Part shown: positions 36,535-45,461 of the stretch, piece by piece
Layout: each line of letters starts with the position of its first letter
Numbering within the stretch: position 1 is the stretch's first letter
NCBI RefSeq assembly: GCF_009299505.1
Contig: NZ_WBSM01000002.1
Coordinates: 248,001-312,000, forward strand
Source of the DNA: Bifidobacterium ramosum
GTDB lineage: Bacteria; Actinomycetota; Actinomycetes; Actinomycetales; Bifidobacteriaceae
DNA length: 64,000 nucleotides
Direction: 5' to 3'
Program-made: the position numbers and the translations under genes
The notes under the pieces: generated by a model
Told to the model about the DNA's origin: nothing
Seen by the model: only the letters and a program-made list of their open reading frames with translations
Database searches by the model: none

Positions 36535-37527
36535 ATGGCGCAAGGACGGGTAACGATCAGCGATGTCGCGCTCGCGGCCGGCGTGTCGGTGTCGACCGTG
36601 TCGAGGGCGCTGTCGCGTCCCGGCCGGGTGAACGCCGAGACAGCCAAACGCATCCGGCTCATCGCCGACGAGCTGGGATACCGCAGCGAGACGGTCGAAT
36701 CGTTCTCGCGCGACCAGCCGAGCGGCCTGATCGCCGCGTTCATCGCCGATCTGCGCAACCCGCTGTTCTCCGACCTCGCGCACAGCATCCAGCACGAATG
36801 TCTGCGCAGCGGCTACGGCCTGATGATCGTGGACACCGAAGAGGGCAATGTATTGGAGCGCAAGCTCGCCAGCCTCACCCTGCCGCATGCGGACGGGTTC
36901 GTGTTCCTATCCTCGCGAGTTTCGGATGCGACGATCCGCAAGGTCGCGCAGACCAAGCCGGTGGTGATGGTCAACCGTACCGTGCGCGGGCTGCAGTCGG
37001 TGATCGCTGACTGCACCGGCGGCATCGGCGAGGCCGTCGACCTGCTGGCGGGCCTCGGGCACCGGGAGATCACGTATCTGGCCGGCCCGGAGGCGTCGTG
37101 GAGCGAAAGCACGCGATGGCAGGCGCTGTACGCCAAATGCGCCGCGGCGAGAATCCGGCTGCGCCGCATCAACGCAACGGCGCCGACCGGCAAGGGCGGT
37201 GCGCTCGCGGTCGAGCCGTTCCTCGCGAACCCGACCACGGCTGTGTTCGCTTACAACGACCTCATGGCGATCGGCTTCGTCAACGAGCTGCGCGAACGCG
37301 GCGTGGACGTGCCGGGCTCGGTGTCGGTGGTCGGTTTCGACGGCATCGAACTGGGCTCGTTGATCTCGCCTTCGCTGACGTCGGTGGCGACGCCGTGGCG
37401 CGAGATGGGCCGGCAGTCGGCCAAGCTGCTCATCGATCAGGTGCGGCACCGCAGCGTCGGCATCTCGCGACCGGTCGTGCTGCCCACGCGTCTGCTGGCG
37501 CGCGAGACCACTGCGGCGGCGAAATGA
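36535..37527 (+). CDS. LacI-family transcriptional regulator
   Basis: A 330-residue repressor-type protein with N-terminal DNA-binding segment VTISDVALAAGVSVSTVSRA (residues 6-25) and hinge region RVNAETAKRIRLIADELGY. The sensor domain continues to residue 325 with the usual FVFLSSR, HREITYLAGP and AVFAYNDLMAIGFVNEL blocks. AAGGAGG lies upstream of the ATG at 36535. It precedes the importer at 37798-41160 and probably regulates it. The sugar is unknown; there is no neighbouring hydrolase to suggest one. Confidence 0.92.
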   Translation: MAQGRVTISDVALAAGVSVSTVSRALSRPGRVNAETAKRIRLIADELGYRSETVESFSRDQPSGLIAAFIADLRNPLFSDLAHSIQHECLRSGYGLMIVDTEEGNVLERKLASLTLPHADGFVFLSSRVSDATIRKVAQTKPVVMVNRTVRGLQSVIADCTGGIGEAVDLLAGLGHREITYLAGPEASWSESTRWQALYAKCAAARIRLRRINATAPTGKGGALAVEPFLANPTTAVFAYNDLMAIGFVNELRERGVDVPGSVSVVGFDGIELGSLISPSLTSVATPWREMGRQSAKLLIDQVRHRSVGISRPVVLPTRLLARETTAAAK

Positions 37528-37562
37528 TCATCGCACGCCGTCGTCGTCTTGGATATCTGTAC

Positions 37563-37578
37563 CGGTATAGTCATACCG
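37563..37578. promoter_or_regulatory. Inverted repeat upstream of importer
   Basis: CGGTAT-AGTC-ATACCG is a 6-bp inverted repeat 220 bases before the binding-protein gene and 36 bases after the LacI stop codon. A degenerate LacI-like sequence, TGTGAACGATAACGTA, follows at 37588-37603. Either may be an operator; evidence is weak. Confidence 0.3.
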
Positions 37579-37797
37579 TCGTCCCGATGTGAACGATAAC
37601 GTAGCTGCCATGCGCCATCGCCGCCGATGATCGCACGGATGGAAAAATTTGGCAAACGGCTATCAGTAACGATCAATCAGTGAATAATCAAAACCAAGCG
37701 CAGGGTGCAGCGGCGATCACTACGAGGTGATCGCAACGAACGCTCACCGATGCACGTTTCGGCAACGTTGTCGGAATGGAAGGAAAGGAAACACACC

Positions 37798-39150
37798 ATG
37801 AGGAAAGTCTCTCCGCTCTTCAAGGCCGCCGCGTTCGCAGGCGCAGCAGTGATGCTGCTCGCCGGCTGCGGCTCGAGCAACAACGCCAGCGGCGGCAAGA
37901 CCGAGGCGCTGGACGAGAACGCCAAGACCACGATCACGTTCGCCGGCTGGTCGCTCGACACCACCCCGGAGTTCCAGACCCTGGCCGACGGCTTCATGAA
38001 GGACCACCCGAACATCACCGTCAAGATCAAGCAGTACTCCGCCGACGACTACGACACGCAGCTGACCTCCGACATCTCCGGCAAGAGCCAGCCCGACGTC
38101 TTCCCGATCAAGAACCTGCAGAAGTACTACACGTACGCTGCCGAATCCGGCGGTCTCGCGGACCTGTCGGACATCGCGGCCAGCTACGACGGCGACAAGA
38201 ACATCGACGTCTCCCAATACAAGCTCGAGGACGGCAAGTACTACGCGATGCCGTACCGCCAGGATTCCTGGGTGCTCTTCTACAACAAGGACATGTTCGA
38301 GAAGGCCGGCGTGAGCGCCCCTGATGGCACTTGGACGTGGGACGACTACACCAAGGCCGCCGAGGAACTCAAGGAGAAGCTGCCCGCGGCCGGCTACGAC
38401 GCCAAGTCCGTCTACCCGATGTACCAGCACGGCTGGCAGTCCGTCGTCCAGGGCTTCGCGCTCTCGCAGACCGACGGTGCCTACGACGACTACTTCAAGG
38501 GCGACTACAGCTACCTCAAGCCCTACTATGAGCGTGCGCTCAAGTGGCAGAAGGAAGGCCTGACCATCGACTGGAACACCGTGAATTCCACCAAGGTCCA
38601 GTATCAGGCCCAGTTCGGCACCCAGAAGGCCGCCATGCTGCCGATGGGTACCTGGTACGCCGCCACGCTCGTCAGCCAGCAGAAGTCCGGCGACGCCGAC
38701 ACCTTCAACTGGGGCATGGCGCCGATCCCGCAGAACCCGGATGCCGCCACCTCCGACACCCCGGTGACCTTCGCCGATCCGACCGGCCTCGCGGTCTCCT
38801 CCAACATCTCCGGCCAGCAGCTCGCCGCCGCCAAGGAATTCGTCAAGTGGGCCTCCGGCGAGAAGGGCTCCGAGGCGCTCGCCAAGATCGCCACCACCCC
38901 GGCCTACTTCTCCGACTCCGTCGCCGACACCTACTTCGGCACTGACGGCATGGCCAACGACGACCTGTCCAAGAAGGCTTGGACCGACCACAAGACCAAC
39001 CCGGAGAACCCGGTCGGCGCCGGCACCAACACCATCCAGGACGTGCTCAACACCGTCGTCCACTCGGGCATCATGTCCGGCACCAGCTCCATCGACGACG
39101 CGATCGCCAAGGGCACGCAGGACATCAAGGATCAGGGCGTCCTCCAGTGA
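37798..39150 (+). CDS. ABC sugar importer, solute-binding lipoprotein
   Basis: A 450-residue family 1 carbohydrate-binding lipoprotein. The signal peptide ends in lipobox LLAGC with Cys24 lipidated. Conserved blocks include TTITFAGWSLDTTPEFQTLA, QPDVFPIKNLQKY and YYAMPYRQDSWVLFYNKDMF. GGAAAGGAAA precedes the ATG. It is followed by a GC-rich hairpin and two permease genes. Codon use is strongly biased to C-ending codons, typical of a well-expressed gene. The ligand cannot be predicted: no glycoside hydrolase is adjacent, and the next gene downstream is a DUF624 membrane protein. Confidence 0.9.
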   Translation: MRKVSPLFKAAAFAGAAVMLLAGCGSSNNASGGKTEALDENAKTTITFAGWSLDTTPEFQTLADGFMKDHPNITVKIKQYSADDYDTQLTSDISGKSQPDVFPIKNLQKYYTYAAESGGLADLSDIAASYDGDKNIDVSQYKLEDGKYYAMPYRQDSWVLFYNKDMFEKAGVSAPDGTWTWDDYTKAAEELKEKLPAAGYDAKSVYPMYQHGWQSVVQGFALSQTDGAYDDYFKGDYSYLKPYYERALKWQKEGLTIDWNTVNSTKVQYQAQFGTQKAAMLPMGTWYAATLVSQQKSGDADTFNWGMAPIPQNPDAATSDTPVTFADPTGLAVSSNISGQQLAAAKEFVKWASGEKGSEALAKIATTPAYFSDSVADTYFGTDGMANDDLSKKAWTDHKTNPENPVGAGTNTIQDVLNTVVHSGIMSGTSSIDDAIAKGTQDIKDQGVLQ

Positions 39151-39207
39151 GTCTCGACTGAGACCCGCGGTACAGACAACCTGATCTGACCCCTCCGCCA
39201 AACAACG

Positions 39208-39256
39208 CAACGGGGGCGGACCGTGCCCTTCGGGAGAGCGGCCACCGTCCCCGTTT
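39208..39256 (+). terminator. Attenuator-like hairpin after the binding-protein gene
   Basis: AACGGGGGCGG (39209-39219) pairs with the CCGTCCCCGTTT region (39245-39256), allowing one imperfect position. It is placed, as in the first importer locus, between binding-protein and permease genes. It may reduce permease expression. Confidence 0.55.
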
Positions 39257-39314
39257 CCCATGCCCACCATCAACACAACCATCCAACTCTCTATATAAAA
39301 GGAGTGCTGCAGCT

Positions 39315-40256
39315 ATGACACAGGCTACTTCAGCTGCACGGACGTCCCACGTCGCGGCGCCGGACCACAGCAAGGCCAACAAGGCCATCGGTCGTCGCAA
39401 TCTGCGCAACGGACTGATCTTCATCGCGCCGAACTTCATCGGCTTCCTTATTCTTATCCTCATCCCGGTCGTCCAGCTGTTCTACATCGGCTTCTCCAAG
39501 TGGAGCGCCTTCGGCGATCCGAAGTTCAACGGACTGACCAACTGGGTGCGACTCACCCACGACTCGAACTTCCAGGCGGCGTTCGTCAACACCATCGTCT
39601 ACTCGGTCGTTCACATCCCGCTCACCCTTGCCATCGCCTTCGGCCTGGCCGTGCTGCTCAACACCAACCTCAAGGGCCGCGCGTTCTTCCGCACCGTCGC
39701 CTTCTTCCCGTACATCACCTCGATCGTCGCCGCCGCGCAGGTGTGGAACATGCTGTTCGACGCCAAGAGCGGCGTGATCAACCAGATCATCCGCTTCTTC
39801 ACCGGTGGTGCATGGGCTCCCGGCTGGATGGGCGACACCAAGTGGGCCATGGTCGCGGTCATCATCGTGGCCACCTGGCGTGAGGTCGGCTACTTCATGA
39901 TCCTCATTCTCGCCGGCCTGCAGACCATCCCGGGCGAACTGTACGAGGCCGCTTCCATCGACGGCGCGAACGGCTGGCAGCAGTTCTGGAAGATCACCGT
40001 GCCGTGCATGCGCCCGACCCTGTTCTTCGTGCTCGTCACCCTCACCATTCAGTCCTTCAAGATCCTCGACCTGACGCTCGTCATGACCAACGGCGGCCCG
40101 GGCACCTCCACGTTGATGCTCGCCCAGTACATTTACCAGGTCGCGTTCAACCGTCAGGACTTCGGCTACTCGGGCACCGTCTCGCTCGTGCTGTTCGCAC
40201 TGTGCATGATCGTGACCCTCATCCAGTTCTGGTACAACAACAAGAAGGAGAAGTAA
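39315..40256 (+). CDS. ABC sugar importer permease 1
   Basis: A MalF-type permease of 313 residues with six membrane segments, the first about residues 33-53 (LIFIAPNFIGFLILILIPVV). The EAA loop is YEAASIDGANGWQQFWKITV. AAAAGGAG lies upstream of the ATG. One base separates its stop codon from the next permease gene. It forms the translocation pathway with that subunit; the ATPase must be encoded elsewhere. Confidence 0.92.
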   Translation: MTQATSAARTSHVAAPDHSKANKAIGRRNLRNGLIFIAPNFIGFLILILIPVVQLFYIGFSKWSAFGDPKFNGLTNWVRLTHDSNFQAAFVNTIVYSVVHIPLTLAIAFGLAVLLNTNLKGRAFFRTVAFFPYITSIVAAAQVWNMLFDAKSGVINQIIRFFTGGAWAPGWMGDTKWAMVAVIIVATWREVGYFMILILAGLQTIPGELYEAASIDGANGWQQFWKITVPCMRPTLFFVLVTLTIQSFKILDLTLVMTNGGPGTSTLMLAQYIYQVAFNRQDFGYSGTVSLVLFALCMIVTLIQFWYNNKKEK

Positions 40257-40257
40257 G

Positions 40258-41160
40258 ATGACTGCCGCAAGCATCACCCCGGTCGCGGGAGCCAAGTCTC
40301 CTTCCGCGGACATCCCGTTCAACAAGAAGCCCGTCAGCCCGGTCAAGGTCGTCGGCACCGTCATCGGCTACGTGGCCATGATCGCCGTCGCCGCGTTCAC
40401 GCTGCTGCCGTTCGTCTGGATGCTCCTCGCCTCGGTCAAGCCGAACAACGAAGTGTTCATGGTGCCGTTCAAGTGGCTGCCGAGCGTGTGGCACTTCGAG
40501 AACTACATCAACATTTGGACCAAATCCGACATGCTGCTGTGGGTCGGCAACACCGTGTTCTTCGCGATCTGCGTGACCTTCCTGCAGGTGTTCACAGGCT
40601 CGTTCGCCGCCTACGGCTTCTCCCGCATCAAGTTCGCCGGCCGCAACACGCTGTTCCTCGTCTACATCGCCACCATGGCCGTGCCGTGGCAGTCCTACAT
40701 GATCCCGCAGTTCAAGATGCTCTCCTCGTGGGGTCTGGTCGACACCCGCTGGTCGATCATCCTGCTGCAGGCGTTCGGCGCGTTCGGCGTGTTCATGATG
40801 AAGCAGTTCTACGACACGATCCCCGAAGAGCTCTCCGAAGCCGCCCGCCTCGACGGCCTGAGCGAATTCGGCATCTACTCGCGCATCGTGCTGCCGCTGT
40901 CCGGCCCGTCCATCGCCGCCCTCGGCATCATCACGTTCACCAACACGTGGAACGACTACATGGGCCCGTTGATCTACCTGCGCGCCACGAACCTGCAGAC
41001 CATCCAGCTTGGTCTGAAGACGTTCATCAGCCAGTTCAACGCGGACTACGCGATGATCATGACCGGTTCCGTGCTTTCCATCCTGCCGATCCTGGTCGTG
41101 TTCCTCATCGGCCAGAAGCAGTTCATCGAGGGCATCGCCACCTCCGGCATGAAGGGCTGA
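40258..41160 (+). CDS. ABC sugar importer permease 2
   Basis: A MalG-type permease of 300 residues with six membrane segments and EAA loop SEAARLDGLSEFGIYSRIVL. GAAGGAG... at the end of the preceding gene serves as its ribosome binding site. It is the last gene of the importer operon and is followed by a strong intrinsic terminator at 41250-41287. Confidence 0.92.
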   Translation: MTAASITPVAGAKSPSADIPFNKKPVSPVKVVGTVIGYVAMIAVAAFTLLPFVWMLLASVKPNNEVFMVPFKWLPSVWHFENYINIWTKSDMLLWVGNTVFFAICVTFLQVFTGSFAAYGFSRIKFAGRNTLFLVYIATMAVPWQSYMIPQFKMLSSWGLVDTRWSIILLQAFGAFGVFMMKQFYDTIPEELSEAARLDGLSEFGIYSRIVLPLSGPSIAALGIITFTNTWNDYMGPLIYLRATNLQTIQLGLKTFISQFNADYAMIMTGSVLSILPILVVFLIGQKQFIEGIATSGMKG

Positions 41161-41249
41161 TCCCTCCTTCCGATCGGCGCTTCGGCCCCCGATCGGCCGG
41201 CCCCGGCGGCGTTGACCTCCTTGCGCCGCAGGGCCGGCCGCAACCACAC

Positions 41250-41287
41250 GGTCTGCATGGTGTGCCTGTAACCATGCAGACCTTTTT
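41250..41287 (+). terminator. Strong intrinsic terminator of the importer operon
   Basis: GGTCTGCATGG (41250-41260) pairs perfectly with CCATGCAGACC (41272-41282), followed directly by TTTTT. It is the clearest classical terminator in the window and contrasts with the many hairpin repeats that lack a T-run. Confidence 0.9.
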
Positions 41288-41323
41288 CTGTATCGGGACG
41301 GTCGGGGTTGAGCTGGTCGGGTT

Positions 41324-41437
41324 GCTCCCCTCAGTCTCGCTTCGCTCGACAGCTCCCCTCACGGAGGGGAGCCAAGGTTATGGGAATCTGGCTCCCCTCC
41401 CCGAGGGGAGCTGTCAGCGTAGCTGACTGAGGGGAGC
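41324..41437. repeat. Two opposed family-B repeats
   Basis: Units lie at 41324-41373 and 41390-41437 in opposite orientation, the same layout as at 32188-32300. The central hairpin of the second is GTCAGC-GTA-GCTGAC. With the terminator they account for the gap 41161-41517. Confidence 0.8.
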
Positions 41438-41517
41438 GCACCCGACCAGCCGCACCAGCCCGCATCCCGCAAACCGCCACGCGCCACCACCGTCCGCAAC
41501 GCAGTAAGGTAGCAATC

Positions 41518-42510
41518 ATGAGCAACGAAGACCGCAGCAACAACAACGCCTCGCCCGACGCGACCAACAAGTGGTTCCAGGCCGACGCGTTCATGCACAT
41601 CGTCAACTCGGTGGTGGTAATGATCCTGGCCGGCGTCTGCTGCCTCGTCGCCGCACTGCCGCTCGTGATCGTCATGCTCGTGGTCAACGACCTCAACTAC
41701 TGGCCGCTGTACTTCGCGGCCGCCGCGCTGTCCTCGCCATCCGTCGCCGCGCTGTACGCGATGTTCCGCGACCATCCCGCGTTGCTCGCGCGCGGTTCGC
41801 GGGTGCGCGTCAAGCGCATGATGGACGCGGAGACCGAGCGCGCGGCGGCCGGCACGTCAGGATCGACCGGCGACGGCACGTCAGGATCGACCGCCGACAC
41901 GGCCGCGACGTTCCCTCCCGATTGGATCGCCGGACTGTACGTCCGCCAAGACGTCGCCGTCGCCATGTTCCGCCCGTACTTCCGCGCCTACGCGCGACTG
42001 TTCCCGCGCGCTCTTGCGGTCGGCGCGACGTTCGCGCTCATCGGCTTCGCGTTCGTGTATAACATCGCGCTGTTCGCGCAGTTCCCGTGGGGCGCGGCCG
42101 TCACCCCCGCGCTGGCCGTGTGCCTCGTGTTCCTGTTCGCCGCGTTCTCGATCGCGATGGTGCTCGTCGTCGAGTACCCGAAGGCGCGGTATCTGTCGGT
42201 GATGAAGAACGCTGCGATCCTGTGCATCCGCCGCGCATACATCCTACTCATCACCGCCGTGGCGTTCGTCGCGTACGGCTACGGTCTGTTCCACTGGGCG
42301 CTGCTCATGATGGTCTTCGGCACCGGCGTGCTCTGGTATTTGATCTGGGGCGCGTCGCGCTGGCAGGCGCAACGGCTGTTCATGCAGATGGCCGCCGAAT
42401 CGCACGACCCGCGCGTCGTCGAGATGTACGAGATCGCGCCGGCGACCGGGTCGTCGAACGGCTCCGGCATCGGCGGGCTCCTGTCCGGCCTCACCGACTG
42501 GCGGCAGTGA
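41518..42510 (+). CDS. DUF624 (YesL-like) membrane protein
   Basis: A 330-residue membrane protein with about five to six hydrophobic segments (near residues 32-55, 60-80, 160-185, 190-215, 235-260 and 262-280). The pattern, with an N-terminal WFQADAFMHIVNS and membrane segments in two groups, resembles the DUF624/YesL family, which often sits beside ABC sugar importers in Gram-positive bacteria and is of unknown function. A Gly/Ser/Thr-rich loop (about residues 118-135) contains a short duplicated segment GTSGST. It lies 357 bases after the importer, beyond a terminator, so it has its own transcript. Family assignment is by pattern only. Confidence 0.65.
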   Translation: MSNEDRSNNNASPDATNKWFQADAFMHIVNSVVVMILAGVCCLVAALPLVIVMLVVNDLNYWPLYFAAAALSSPSVAALYAMFRDHPALLARGSRVRVKRMMDAETERAAAGTSGSTGDGTSGSTADTAATFPPDWIAGLYVRQDVAVAMFRPYFRAYARLFPRALAVGATFALIGFAFVYNIALFAQFPWGAAVTPALAVCLVFLFAAFSIAMVLVVEYPKARYLSVMKNAAILCIRRAYILLITAVAFVAYGYGLFHWALLMMVFGTGVLWYLIWGASRWQAQRLFMQMAAESHDPRVVEMYEIAPATGSSNGSGIGGLLSGLTDWRQ

Positions 42511-42569
42511 TCACGCGGCGTTCGTCACGCGTAGCACATCGGCCCACGCGCGACGAACAACCGCGCCTA

Positions 42570-43796
42570 TCATGCGCCCTTATGCGCGATCGGCTTCCAC
42601 TGCGCCTTCGCGAAGATCGCCTGGAACGAGATCGGCACATAGCTGAGCATGTAGATCGGGAAACTCAGCACATACGCGAACAGCTCCTTGTTCGTCGCAC
42701 CGATATGATCGCGTTCCACGATGATCGTCAACGCGGCAAGCGCCATCATCGTAAGCACCGCCATCACGATGCCGTTCGACCAGCCCAGCAACGACTGCAC
42801 CTGCGACTGCCACGTCACGAATCCGCACGCCGCGAACAGCCATCCCAACAGGATGCGGACGATCGTCAGCACGGTGAACGGACACAGCAGCAGCGTGAAA
42901 TCGACCGCCGAAAAGTCGCGCTCGCGCACGGCGCGTTTGATTAGCGCCGGGCCGTAATACCGGAACACCTGCAGGAAGCCCTTGCTCCACCGCAGCCGCT
43001 GCCGCCAGCTCTGCTGGAACGTGACCGGCTGCTCATCGTACAGGATCGCCGTGCCGCAGTAGCCGATGCGGTCGCCGTGCAGCACCGAGTCCATCGTGAA
43101 CTCGAGATCCTCGGTAAGCAGATGGAACTTCCAGCCGTTGTTGCGTTTCATCACCTCGCGCGAGAACATGAACCCGGTGCCGCCCACATGGCAGCTCGTG
43201 CCGAGGCGCATGCGCGAGGCGCTCAGGAAGCGCGATTCGCGGATGAACCACAGCGCCGAACCGCTCGACACCCAGTTGTCGGACAGGTTCACCGAGTTGC
43301 GGTAGCTCGTGAGGATGCGGAAGCCGGCCTGGAACGCCTTGTTCATCTCCTCGAAGTAGTGGTGGTCGAGCCGGTTGTCGGCGTCGAACACGAAGAACGC
43401 GTCGTAGGCGTCGCTGGCGCCCGACTCGTTCATCCGGTCGAGCAGATAGGTGAGCGCGTAGCCCTTGCCGACGAGCTCCTTGTTGAATCGTTCGATGACG
43501 TGGCAGCCCTTGGAACGCGCCAGATCGGCGGTGTGGTCGTCGCAGTTGTCGGCGACGAGCCAGATGTCGACGAGCCGGCTCGGGTACGTCTGCGACTGGA
43601 TATCGCCGATGAGGTTGCCGATGACCTGCTCCTCGTTGCGTGCGGAGATGAGCACGGCGTAGCGTTTGTCCATCGGCGCGTCGGGGAAGGTGATCGGTTT
43701 CGACACCAGCGAGATCACGACGCAGAACGCCTGATACACGATGCCGACGGTGCCGACGATGTACATGAGGACGTCGAGAACGGACAGCAGTACCAT
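42570..43796 (-). CDS. Membrane glycosyltransferase, family 2
   Basis: A 408-residue processive-type GT2 enzyme with one N-terminal and about three to four C-terminal membrane segments. Catalytic motifs are complete: ISARNEEQVIG, VADNCDD, FVFDADNRLD, LTEDLEF and QQSWRQRLRW (the QxxRW motif of polymerising enzymes). It probably builds an extracellular or cell-wall glycan from a nucleotide sugar at the membrane. The ATG at 43796 is preferred because it overlaps the upstream stop codon as TGATG; a GTG at 43805 is the alternative. The coupling to an AI-2E family membrane protein suggests joint function, perhaps export. Confidence 0.87.
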   Translation of the reverse strand: MVLLSVLDVLMYIVGTVGIVYQAFCVVISLVSKPITFPDAPMDKRYAVLISARNEEQVIGNLIGDIQSQTYPSRLVDIWLVADNCDDHTADLARSKGCHVIERFNKELVGKGYALTYLLDRMNESGASDAYDAFFVFDADNRLDHHYFEEMNKAFQAGFRILTSYRNSVNLSDNWVSSGSALWFIRESRFLSASRMRLGTSCHVGGTGFMFSREVMKRNNGWKFHLLTEDLEFTMDSVLHGDRIGYCGTAILYDEQPVTFQQSWRQRLRWSKGFLQVFRYYGPALIKRAVRERDFSAVDFTLLLCPFTVLTIVRILLGWLFAACGFVTWQSQVQSLLGWSNGIVMAVLTMMALAALTIIVERDHIGATNKELFAYVLSFPIYMLSYVPISFQAIFAKAQWKPIAHKGA

Positions 43797-45346
43797 CAGC
43801 GCCACCTGCTTCGCGGATTGTCGTCGGACGGCGTGCGGCCGGTCGTACGGCTATCGTTTGCACGGCCGGTCGTATTGTCGTCGTTCGTATCGTCATGCGT
43901 GTCGTTCGTACTGGTCGTGTCGGTCGTATCGTGCGTACCGTCACCGTCATCGGCGACGCCGGACAGACCGGACAGACCGCCGTGCCGCGTCTCGTCCCAC
44001 TTGCCGAGCACGCCCTTCGGAATCGCCATCGTCGCGGAATCGTCCATCTGCCGCGAGGTCGGCGTCTGATACACCTGTTCGGTCAGATGGCGCAGCTCCT
44101 CGTCGATCGGCACGCGCGCCGTCGAGCCCTTGGCCGCGCGCGGGATATGCTCGGTGACCGGGCGCACCACGTGCGCGCCGAACGCCTCCGCGCCCTCCAC
44201 GACCTTCGACTTCTTCACCGTATCCGGATCGTACAGCAGCGGCGAATCGACCAGCTCGTACCGCTTCGTATACACCTTAAAGATCGCCTGCAGACTCGCC
44301 GTGATCGGCAGCGCGAGGAACGCGCCGAGCGCGCCGAACACCGAACCGAACACGAGCACCGCGAGAAACGCGATCGCCGGATTGAGATCCATCGTGCGCT
44401 GCGAGATCTTCGGCGACAGGATCAGGTTCTCGAACTGCTGGTAGACCGTGATGAACACGAGCACGCCCACCGCATACAGCACGCCGTTCGACCCCCAGGC
44501 GAACACGACCGGCAGCGCGCCGCCGATATACGTGCCGACCGTCGGGATGAACTGCGAGACGATGCCGCAGAACAGCGCGAGCGGCAGCCAGTACGGCACG
44601 TGGATGATCTCGAGGAAGATCGCCGTGCACGTCGCGTTGATGAGCGCGAGAATCGAACGGGAGAACAGGAAGCCGGAGATCTGGTCCTGCACGATCGTCC
44701 ACGCGAGCAGGAACCGGCGCTGCTGGCTGCCGCCGAGCCACTGGCACAGGCTGCGGCGCATCTTCGGGCCGGCCGCGGAAATGTAGTACGTGACCATGAT
44801 CACGGTCATCAGGTCAAGCAGCGCGCCGAACAGCCCCATCGTGGTGCTCACGGCCTGGCCGGCGAAGTTCGCCACCCACGACGTCTGCAGGTTCTTGAAG
44901 ATCTCGCCGCCGAGCGTGTCGATCTCGGGCATCTTGAACGACGAGTAGCGGTTCACCAGTTCGACGATCTGGTCGTACAACGTCGGCAGTCCCTTGACCA
45001 TCGAGATCACCTGCTGCACGAACATCGAGCCGAACAGCGCGAACAACGCGCAGATGATCACCGCGAGCCCGATCAGACTCACCGCGGACGCGACGCCGCG
45101 CTTCCAGCCGTGACGGATCATGATGAGCACCATCGGCTCGATCGCGAGCGCGATGAACACGGAGATCACGAGATCAAGCACGATGTAGTCGATCTTCGCC
45201 CACGAATTCCATACGAAATACGCGAGGAACACCGCGATTACCGCGTACAGCAGACCCCGGCCCCACCAATCCGGCGGCCTGCGCGAGTCGCCCTTCGCCG
45301 GAAACACCGACGCGAAATCGATTCTCTGATCATCCTGTCCAGTCAT
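43796..45346 (-). CDS. AI-2E family membrane protein (UPF0118)
   Basis: A 516-residue polytopic membrane protein with about eight hydrophobic segments. It shows the family features LVISVFIALAIEPMVLIMIR near the N-terminus and the conserved HVPYWLPLALFCGIVSQFIP and LILSPKISQRTMDLNPAIAF blocks in the second half. Members are annotated as autoinducer-2 exporters or as sodium/proton antiporters; the substrate here is unknown. The last 60 residues are a Thr/Asp/Asn-rich tail, probably disordered. It overlaps the glycosyltransferase start by one base, which implies coupled translation. Divergent from the GT2 gene at 45462. Confidence 0.85.
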   Translation of the reverse strand: MTGQDDQRIDFASVFPAKGDSRRPPDWWGRGLLYAVIAVFLAYFVWNSWAKIDYIVLDLVISVFIALAIEPMVLIMIRHGWKRGVASAVSLIGLAVIICALFALFGSMFVQQVISMVKGLPTLYDQIVELVNRYSSFKMPEIDTLGGEIFKNLQTSWVANFAGQAVSTTMGLFGALLDLMTVIMVTYYISAAGPKMRRSLCQWLGGSQQRRFLLAWTIVQDQISGFLFSRSILALINATCTAIFLEIIHVPYWLPLALFCGIVSQFIPTVGTYIGGALPVVFAWGSNGVLYAVGVLVFITVYQQFENLILSPKISQRTMDLNPAIAFLAVLVFGSVFGALGAFLALPITASLQAIFKVYTKRYELVDSPLLYDPDTVKKSKVVEGAEAFGAHVVRPVTEHIPRAAKGSTARVPIDEELRHLTEQVYQTPTSRQMDDSATMAIPKGVLGKWDETRHGGLSGLSGVADDGDGTHDTTDTTSTNDTHDDTNDDNTTGRANDSRTTGRTPSDDNPRSRWR

Positions 45347-45461
45347 GGCTCCCTATTCTAACGACGGGCGGTCATTTCGGGCGGTCGCCGCGATGGGCTT
45401 GCCGGCGATGTCGTTCGTGCGGATGATGCGGCTGTTCGCGTGCGGTTTGTATGCTGAAGAC

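Noticed and set aside
35002..36888. A 628-codon minus-strand frame overlapping the DeoR/LacI hybrid gene
   Set aside because: Wrong frame; the translation is Arg/His-rich with no domain, while the overlapping frame gives a complete regulator.
37588..37603. A second LacI-type operator upstream of the importer at 37798
   Set aside because: The similarity to an operator is weak and only one arm is convincing; it is mentioned only as a possibility.
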